Source of the DNA: Eledone cirrhosa
Lineage: Eukaryota; Mollusca; Cephalopoda; Octopoda; Eledonidae
Direction: 5' to 3'
Assembly: GCA_964016885.1 (NCBI GenBank)
Contig: OZ024744.1
Coordinates: forward strand, 111,126,536-111,190,535
DNA: 64,000 nucleotides
Shown: piece after piece, positions 56,585-64,000 of the stretch
Layout: each line of letters begins with the position of its first letter
Position numbering within the stretch: the first letter of the stretch is position 1
Notes under the pieces: model-generated
The model's database searches: none
Seen by the model: only the letters and a program-made list of their open reading frames with translations
What the model was told of the DNA's origin: nothing
Program-made: the position numbers and the translations under genes

Positions 56585-59224
56585 AAAACTACTTAATTCA
56601 CTATAACTTACCTTGCCCTGAACACAGTAAAACTACACAATCCACTATTACTTACCTTGCCCTGAACACAGAATAACTACACAATCCACTATAACTTAAC
56701 TGGCCCTGAACACAGTAAAACTACACAATCCACTATTACTTACCTTGCTCTGAACACAGTAAAACTACACAATCCACTATTACTTACCTTGCTCTGAACA
56801 CAGAAAAACTACACAATCCACTATAACTTACTTTGCCATGAACACAGTAAAACTACACAATCCACTATAACTTAACTGGCCCTGAACACAGTAACACTAC
56901 ACAATTAACAATAACTTACCTTGCTCTGAACACAGTAAAACTACACAATGCACTATAACTTACTTTGCCATGAACACAGTAAAACTACACAATCCACTAT
57001 AACTTACCTTGCACTGAACACAGTAAAACTACACAATCCACTATAAATTACCTTGTTCTGAACACACTAAAACTACACAATCCACTCTAACTTACCTTGC
57101 CCAGAACAAAGTAAAACTACGTAATCCACTATACCTTACCTTGCCCTGAACACAGTGAAACTACACAATCCACTATAACTTACCTTGCTCTGAACACAGT
57201 AAAACTACACAATCCACTATACCTTACCTTGCCCTGAACACAGTAAAACTACATAATCCAATATAGTTTACCTTGCCCTGAACACAATAAAACTACACAA
57301 TCCACTATAAATTACCTTGCTCTGAACACAATAAAACTACACAATCCACTATAACTTAACTGGCCTTGAACACAGTAAAACTAAAAAATCCACTATAACA
57401 AACATTGCCCTTAACACGGTAAAACTATACAAACCACTATAAATTACCTTGCCCTGAACACAGTAAAACTACATAATCCACTATAGTTTACCTTGCCCTG
57501 AACACAATAAAACTACACAATCCACTATAAATTACCTTGCCCTGAACACAGTAAAACTACACAATCCACTATAACGTACCTTGCCCTGAACACAGTAAAA
57601 CTACTTAATTCACTATAACTTACCTTGCTCTGAACATAGTAAAACTACACAATCCACTATACCTTACCTTGCCCTGAACACAGTAAAACTACACAATCCT
57701 CTATAACTTACCTTGCTGTGAACACAGTAAAACTACACAATCCACTATGCCTTATCTTGCCCTGAACACAGTAAAACTACACAATCCACTATTACTTACA
57801 TTGCTCTGAACACAGAAAAACTACACAATCCACTATAACTTACTTTGCCATGAACACAGTAAAACTACACAATCCACTACAACTTACCTTGCACTGAACA
57901 CAGTAAAACTACACAATCCACTATAACTTAACTGGCCCTGAACACAGTAAATCTACACAATCCACTATAACTTACCATGCCCTGAACACAGTAAAACTAA
58001 ACAATCCACTATAACTTACATTGCCCTGAACACAGTAAAATTACACAAACCACTATAAATTACCTTGCCCGGAACACAGTAAGACTACACAATCCACTAT
58101 AGTTTACCTTGCCCTGAACACAGTAAAACTACACAATCCACTATAAATTACCTTGCCCTGAACACAGTAAAACTACACAAACCACTATAAATTACCTTGC
58201 TCAGAACACAGTAAAACTACACAATCCACTATAACTTACCTTGCTCTGAACACAGTAAAACTACACAATCCACTATAACTTACTTTGCCATGAACACAGT
58301 AAAACTACACAATCCACTATAGCTTACATTGCTCTGAACACAGTAAAACTACACAATCCACTATAAATTACCTTGCCCTGAACACAGTAAAACTACACAA
58401 TCCACTATTACTTACCTTGCCCTGAACACAGTAAAACTACAAAATCCACTATTACATACCTTGCTCTGAACACAGTAAAACTACACAATCCACTATTACT
58501 TACCTTGCTCTGAACACAGAAAAACTACACAATCCACTATAACTTACTTTGCCATGAACACAGTAAAACTACACAATCCACTATAACTTACCTTGCACTG
58601 AACAGAGTAAAACTACACAATGCACTATAACTTACTTTGCCATGTACACAGTAAAACTACACAATCCACTATAACTTACCTTGCACTGAACAGAGTAAAA
58701 CTACACAATCCACTATAAATTACCTTGTTCTGAACAGAGTAAAACTACACAATCCACTCTAACTTACCTTGCCCAGAACAAAGTAAAAGTACGTAATCCA
58801 CTATACCTTACCTTGCCCTGAACACAGTGAAACTACACAATCCACTATAACTTACCTTGCTCTGAACACAGTAAAACTACACAATCCACTATACCTTACC
58901 TTGCCCTGAACACAGTAAAACTACATAATCCACTATAGTTTACCTTGCCCTGAACACAATAAAACTACACAATCCACTATAAATTACCTTGCTCTGAACA
59001 CAATAAAACTACACAATCCACTATAACTTAACTGGCCCTGAACACAGTAAAACTACACAATCCACTATAACTTACCTTGCCCTGAACACAGTAAAACTAC
59101 ACAATCCACTATAACTTACCTTGCTCTGAACACGGTAAAACTACACAATCCACTATAACTTACCTTGCCCTGAACACAGTAAAACTACACAATCCACTAT
59201 AACTTACCTTGCTCTGAACACGGT

Positions 59225-59268
59225 AAAACTACACAATCCACTATAACTTACCTTGCCCTGAACACAGT
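59225..59268 (+). repeat. Reference monomer (majority form)
   Basis: This unit agrees with the majority base I judged at every position and can serve as reference for the family. The next unit, 59269-59312, is identical. It has 17 A, 14 C, 10 T and 3 G and no CpG. With so few G one CpG at most would be expected, so its absence says little about methylation. Its minus strand holds AAGGTAAGT (59246-59254 on the plus strand as ACTTACCTT). The junction to the next unit reads AGTAAA. Recent head-to-tail duplication in this part of the array may explain the run of near-consensus units. Confidence 0.85.
59246..59254 (-). other. Representative minus-strand 5' splice-site-like motif
   Basis: The minus strand reads AAGGTAAGT, a full match to the MAG|GTRAGT donor consensus and complementary to the 5' end of U1 snRNA. 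The motif is built into the common monomer class (ACTTACCTT on plus) and so recurs hundreds of times. The AGCTTACC, AAATTACC, AGTTTACC and AACGTACC classes give weaker donors. The TTTGCC and CATTG classes keep GTAAGT with a changed exon side. TTAACTGG units lose the GT. The function is not shown. Confidence 0.35.
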
Positions 59269-60060
59269 AAAACTACACAATCCACTATAACTTACCTTGC
59301 CCTGAACACAGTAAAACTACACAATCCACTATAACAAACATTGCCCTGAACACGGTAAAACTACACAAACCACTATAAATTACCTTGCCCTGAACACAGT
59401 AAAACTACATAATCCACTATAGTTTACCTTGCCCTGAACACAATAAAACTACACAATCCACTATAAATTACCTTGCCCTGAACACAGTAAAACTACACAA
59501 TCCACTATAACGTACCTTGCCCTGAACACAGTAAAACTACTTAATTCACTATAACTTACCTTGCTCTGAACACAGTAAAACTACACAATCCACTATAACT
59601 TACCTTGCCCTGAACACAGTAAATCTACACAATCCTCTATAACTTACCTTGCTGTGAACACAGTAAAACTACACAATCCACTATGCCTTACCTTGCCCTG
59701 AACACAGTCACACTACACAATCCACTATAGCTTACATTGCTCTGAACACAGTAAAACTACACAATCCACTATAGCTTACCTTGCCCTGAACGGAGTAAAA
59801 CTACACAATACACTATAACTTACCTTGCCCTGAACACAGTAAAATTACACAATCCACTATAACTTATCTTGCCCTGAACACAGTAAAACTACACAATCCA
59901 CTATAACTTACCTTGCCCTGAACACAGTAAAACTACACGATCCACTATAACTTACCTTGCCCTGAACACAGTAAAACTCCACAATCCACTATAACTTACC
60001 TTGCCCTGAACACAGTAAAACTACATAATCCACTATAACTTACCTTGCCCTGAACACAGT

Positions 60061-60103
60061 AAAACTATACAATCCACTATAACTTACCTTGCCTGAACAC
60101 AGT
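60061..60103 (+). repeat. 43-bp monomer with one C lost
   Basis: The unit reads TTGCCTGAAC where others have TTGCCCTGAAC, so it is one base short and shifts monomer phase by one. It is the first phase change in the window, after exactly 1,365 full units. The same short unit, with the same AAAACTATAC start and AACACTAC follow-on, is at 63491-63533. Confidence 0.95.
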
Positions 60104-60543
60104 AACACTACACAATCCACTATTACTTAACTGGCCCTGAACACAGTAAAACTACAGAATCCACTATAACTTACCTTGCCCAGAACAAATTAAAACTACG
60201 TAATCCACTATAACTTACCTTGCCCTGAACACGGTAAAACTACACAATCCACTATAGCTTACATTGCTCTGAACACAGTAAAACTACACAATCCACTATA
60301 GCTTACCTTGCCCTGAAAACACTAGAACTACACAATCCACTATAACTTACCTTGCTCTGAACAAAGTAAAACTACACAATCCGCTATAACTTGCCTTGCT
60401 CTGAACACAGTAAAACTACACGATCCACTATAACTTACTTTGCCATGAACACAGTAAAACTACACAATCCACTATAAATTACCTTGCTCTGAACACAGTA
60501 AAACTACACAATCCACTATAACTTAACTGGCTCTGAACACAGT

Positions 60544-60586
60544 AAACTAAAGAATCCACTATAACTTACCTTGCCCAGAACACAGT
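60544..60586 (+). repeat. 43-bp monomer with one A lost
   Basis: The unit starts AAACTAAAGAATCC instead of AAAACTACACAATCC. It has lost one A of the A tract and carries two further substitutions. It is the second independent length change in the window. Confidence 0.93.
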
Positions 60587-60850
60587 AAAACTACACAATC
60601 CACTATACCTTACCTTGCCCTGAACACAGTAAAACTACACAATCCACTATAGCTTACATTGCTCTGAACACAGTAAAACTACACAATCCACTATACCTTA
60701 CCTTGCCCTGAACACAGTAAAACTACACAATCCACTATAGCTTACATTGCTCTGAACACAGTAAAACTACACAATCCACTATACCTTACCTTGCCCTGAA
60801 CACAGTAAAACTACACAATCCACTATAGCTTACATTGCTCTGAACACAGT
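60587..60850. repeat. Two-monomer repeat in three copies (88 bp x 3)
   Basis: The pair ACCTTACCTTGCCCTG then AGCTTACATTGCTCTG is present three times in a row, starting at 60587, 60675 and 60763. The CTATACCTTA landmarks at 60603, 60691 and 60779 are 88 bp apart. It lies directly after the 43-bp unit at 60544. A dimer of the same two classes is common elsewhere, but as a single copy. Confidence 0.87.
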
Positions 60851-63490
60851 AAAACTACACAATCCATTATAGCTTACCTTGCCCTGAAAACAGTGGAACT
60901 ACACAATCCACTATATATTACCTTGCTCTGAACACAGTAAAACTACACAATCCACTATAACTTACCTTGCTCTGAACACAGTAAAACTACACAATCCACT
61001 ATAACTTACTTTGCCATGAACACAGTAAAACTACACAATCCACTATAAATTACCTTGCACTGAACACAGTAAAACTACACAATCCATTATAGTTTACCTT
61101 GCCCTGAACACAGTAAAACTACACAATCCACTATAACGTACCTTGCCCTGAACACAGTAAAACTACTTAATTCACTATAGCTTACATTGCTCTGAACACA
61201 GTAAAACTACACAATCCACTATAACTTACCTTGCTCTGAACACAGAATAACTACACAATCCACTATAACTTAACTGGCCCTGAACACAGTAAAACTACAC
61301 AATCCACTATTACTTATCTTTCTCTGAACACAGAAAAACTACACAATCCACTATTACTTACTTTGCCATGAACACAGTAAAACTACACAATCCACTATAA
61401 CTTACTTTGCACTGTACACAGTAAAACTACACAATCCACTATAACTTAACTGGCCCTGAACACAGTAACACTACACAATCAACTATAACTTACCTTGCTC
61501 TGAACACAGTAAAACTACACAATGCACTATAACTTACTTTGCCATGAACACAGTAAAACTACACAATCCACTATAACTTAACTTGCACTGAACACAATAA
61601 AACTACACAATCCACTATAAATTACCTTGTTCTGAATACAGTAAAACTACACAATCCACTCTAACTTACCTTGCCCAGAACAAAGTAAAACTACGTAATC
61701 CGCTATACCTTACCTTGCCCTGAACACAGTGAAACTACACAATCCACTATAACTTACCTTGCTCTGAACACAGTAAAACTACACAATCCACTATACCTTA
61801 CCTTGCCCTGAACACAGTAAAACTACATAATCCACTATAGTTTACCTTGCCCTGAACACAATAAAACTACACAATCCACTATAAATTACCTTGCCCTGAA
61901 AACAATAGAACTACACAATCCACTATAAATTACCTTGCTCTGAACACAATAAAACTACACACTCCACTATAACTTAACTGGCCCTGAACACAGTAAAACT
62001 ACACAATCCACTATAACTTACCTTGCCCTGAACACAGTAAAACTACACAATCCACTATAACTTACCTTGCTCTGAACACAATAAAACTACACAATCCACT
62101 ATAACTTAACTGGCCCTGAACACAGTAAAACTACACAATCCACTATAACTTACCTTGCCCTGAACACAGTAAAACTACGCAATCCACTATAACAAACATT
62201 GCCCTGAACACGGTAAAACTACACAAACCACTATAAATTACCTTGCCCTGAACACAGTAAAACTACATAATCCACTATAGTTTACCTTGCCCTGAACACA
62301 ATAAAACTACACAATCCACTATCAATTACCTTGCCCTGAACACAGTAAAACTACACAATCCACTATAACGTACCTTGCCATGAACACAGTAAAACTACTT
62401 AATTCACTATAACATACCTTGCTCTGAACACAGTAAAACTACACAATCCACTATACCTTACCTTGCCCTGAACACAGTAAAACTACACAATCCACTATAA
62501 CTTACCTTGCCCTGAACACAGTAAAACTACACAATCCTCTATAACTTACCTTGCTGTGAACACAGTAAAACTACACAATCCACTATGCCTTACCTTGCCC
62601 TGAACACAGTAAAACTACACAATCCACTACAACTTACCTTGCACTGAACACAGTAAAACTACACAATCCACTATAAATTACCTTCCTCTGAACACAGTAA
62701 AACTACACAATCCACTATAACTTAACTGGCCCTGAACACAGTAACACTACACAATCAACTATAACTTACATTGCACTGAACACAGTAAAACTACACAATC
62801 CACTATAAATTACGTTGTTCTGAACACACTAAAACTACACAATCCACTCTAACCTACCTTGCCCAGAACAAAGTATAACTACGTAATCCACTATACCTTA
62901 CCTTGCCCTGAACACAGTAAAACTACACAATCCACTATAGCTTACATTGCTCTGAACACAGTAAAACTACACAATCCACTATAGCTTACCTTGCCCTGAA
63001 CACAGTAAAACTACACAATCCACTATAAATTACCTTGCTCTGAACACAGTAAAACTATACAATCCACTATAACTTACGTTGCCCTGAACACAGTAAAACT
63101 ACACAATCCACTATAACTTACATTGCCCTGAACACAGTAAAACTACACAATCCAATATAACTTAACTTGCCCTGAACGGAGTAAAACTACACAATACACT
63201 ATAACTTACTTTGCCCTGAACGCAGTAAAATTACATAATCCACTATAACTTAACTTACCCTAAACACAGTAAAACTACACAATCCACTATAACTTACCTT
63301 GCCCTGAACACAGTAAAACTACACAATCCACTATAACTTATCTTGCCCTGAACACAGTAAAACTACAAGATCCACTATAACTTACCTTGCCCTGAACACA
63401 GTAAAACTCCACAATCCACTATAACTTACCTTGCCCTGAACACAGTAAAACTACATAATCCACTATGACTTACCTTGCCCTGAACACAGT

Positions 63491-63533
63491 AAAACTATAC
63501 AATCCACTATAACTTACCTTGCCTGAACACAGT
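63491..63533 (+). repeat. 43-bp monomer, second copy of the C-loss unit
   Basis: This matches 60061-60103, including the TTGCCTGAAC deletion. The distance of 3,430 bp equals 78 units minus two bases, which the short units at 60061 and 60544 account for. The deletion therefore happened once and was duplicated with its surroundings. Confidence 0.95.
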
Positions 63534-64000
63534 AACACTACACAATCCACAATTACTTAACTGGCCCTGAACACAGTAAAACTACAGAATCCACTATAAC
63601 TTACCTTGCTCTGAACACAGTAAAACTACGTAATCCACTATAACTTACCTTGCCCTGAACACGGTAAAACTACACAATCCACTATAGCTTACATTGCTCT
63701 GAACACAGTAAAACTACACAATCCGCTATAGATTACCTTGCACTGAACACTGTAAAACTACACAATCCACTATAAATTACCTTGCTCTGAACACAGTAAA
63801 ACTACACAATCCACTATAACTTACCTTGCTCTGAACACAGTAAAACTACACAATCCACTATAACTTACTTTGCCATGAACACAGTAAAACTACACAATCC
63901 ACTATAACTTACCTTGCACTGAACACAGTAAAACTATACAATCCACTATAGTTTACCTTGCCCTGAACAAAGTAAAAGAGCACAATCTTCTATAACTTAC

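Larger units (their letters stand above)
59093..59268. repeat. Two-monomer duplication (88 bp x 2)
   Basis: A unit ending GCTCTGAACACGGT followed by a plain AACTTACC unit occurs twice. CACGGT lies at 59131 and 59219. It is one of the smallest exchange events visible. Confidence 0.8.
56541..59700. repeat. Right-hand diverged satellite block
   Basis: Phase and unit length are normal, but private variants are more frequent than to the left. Examples are AAAAGAGCAC at 56541, AATTAACAATAAC near 56904, AACACACTAAAAC near 57062, CTAAAAAATCC near 57384, ACATACC near 58455, CATGTACACAG near 58643 and several AACAGAG units at 58600-58740. AACAAACATT markers are at 57397 and 59333. The right part (59093-59312) has a run of near-consensus AACTTACC units. 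Confidence 0.75.
1..64000. repeat. 44-bp satellite DNA array filling the window
   Basis: About 1,455 head-to-tail units of 44 bp fill the window with no interruption. All units seen are in the same orientation. The most constant parts are AAAACTACAC at the start, AATCCACTAT, and TGAACACAGT at the end. Variation concentrates at unit positions 21-24 (AACT, AAAT, ACCT, AGCT, AGTT, TACT, AAGT, AACG), 27-31 (CCTTG, CTTTG, CATTG, ACTGG) and 33-35 (CCT, TCT, ACT, CAT). Neighbouring monomers usually belong to different variant classes, and the class order repeats over kilobases, which is the signature of higher-order repeats. The unit length is not a multiple of three, and stop triplets recur in all six frames, so no long coding frame is possible. 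I do not recognise the family. A structural or heterochromatic role is inferred from this kind of organisation, not shown by the sequence. Confidence 0.98.
59701..64000. repeat. Right-end block with indel-bearing monomers and an old duplication
   Basis: Segments near 59790-60275 and 63170-63700 share an order not seen elsewhere: AACGGAG, AATACAC, AACTTATC, AAAACTCC, ACATAATCC, AAAACTATAC, a 43-bp unit, TTAACTGG and CTACAGAATCC. They differ at many bases, so the duplication is older than the ones further left. They contain long runs of the plain AACTTACCTTGCCCTG class, which is mixed with other classes elsewhere. The only changes of monomer phase in the window are here. The marker AACAAACATT lies at 62191. 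Confidence 0.78.

Noticed and set aside
1..64000. CRISPR array
   Set aside because: Units are contiguous and similar over their whole length. There are no unique spacers, leader or cas genes, and the array is far too long.
1..64000. Protein-coding repeat gene
   Set aside because: The unit is 44 bp, so frames rotate every unit. TAA and TGA on plus, and TAA and TAG on minus, recur in all three frames about every 132 bases.
1..64000. Transposon, LTR or retroviral insertion
   Set aside because: Monomer phase is unbroken except for three single-base deletions, so nothing is inserted. The long direct repeats are higher-order satellite copies, not terminal repeats.
1..64000. Telomeric or telomere-like repeats
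   Set aside because: No TTAGGG-type or related short tandem units are present on either strand.
1..64000. CENP-B box
   Set aside because: No monomer class contains a TTCG...CGGGA-like core. CpG is nearly absent from the common classes.
1..64000. G-quadruplex or i-motif tract
   Set aside because: Only one run of three G (minus) or C (plus) occurs per 44 bp, so the loops are far too long for a standard quadruplex.
1..64000. Steroid-receptor half-sites (AGAACA) in the GCCCAGAACA units
   Set aside because: The half-site is six bases, lacks the inverted partner at three-base spacing, and is a simple variant of CTGAACA in a few classes.
1..64000. TATA boxes in the CTATAAATTACC classes
   Set aside because: TATAAAT is one or two bases away from the common monomer and recurs without any associated gene or other promoter element. 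It is not enough to call promoters.
1..64000. Dyad AGT-AAA-ACT at monomer junctions as a hairpin
   Set aside because: The stem is only three base pairs, with no extension on either side. It is too weak to claim a structure.
1..64000. Naming the species or chromosome
   Set aside because: The satellite is not one I recognise, and the window contains no gene or transposon that would indicate a lineage.

Overview
The whole 64,000-base window is one uninterrupted tandem satellite array. I found no gene, RNA gene, transposon or unique sequence on either strand. The basic unit is 44 bp. In the majority form it starts AAAACTACAC, carries ACTATAACTTACC in the middle and ends CTGAACACAGT. The bases at 59225-59268 match this form. 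By hand count the unit has 17 A, 14 C, 10 T and 3 G, so it is about 39% GC with very strong strand asymmetry. About 1,455 units lie head to tail in one orientation. Such an array belongs to a eukaryotic chromosome (centromeric, pericentromeric, subtelomeric or sex-chromosome heterochromatin). I do not recognise the satellite and cannot name the species. The window most likely comes from a long-read assembly, because such sequence cannot be assembled otherwise.

Monomers differ mainly at unit positions 21-24 (after CTAT), 27-31 and 33-35. These variants recur in a fixed order, so the array is organised into long higher-order repeats (HORs). From left to right: (1) 89-11220 is a 121-monomer HOR (5,324 bp), two full copies and a truncated third. 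(2) 11221-22572 holds related blocks with deletions and small local duplications of 5 and 10 monomers. (3) 22573-25784 holds an imperfect 20/18-monomer duplication that leads into a 45-monomer (1,980 bp) period. (4) 25785-36608 is a 90-monomer HOR (3,960 bp), 2.7 copies, with only two differences seen by eye between copies 1 and 2. (5) 38017-43560 is a 63-monomer (2,772 bp) tandem duplication with no difference seen. (6) 44089-48796 is 2.4 copies of a 45-monomer period. (7) 48797-56540 is a more mixed block related to region 5. (8) 56541-64000 is the most diverged part, with private variants and the only length-changing monomers in the window.

The array shows repeated in-register unequal exchange at several scales (88, 132, 176, 220, 440, about 800-880, 1,980, 2,772, 3,960 and 5,324 bp). 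Monomer phase is never lost over the first 60,060 bases, exactly 1,365 units. The right end looks older and less homogenised, which could mean the array edge lies to the right.

The most unusual possible function is on the minus strand. Most monomers of the common class carry AAGGTAAGT, a perfect match to the eukaryotic 5' splice-site consensus. A minus-strand transcript would therefore hold hundreds of closely spaced U1 snRNP binding sites. This is read directly from the sequence, but any effect in the cell is inference.
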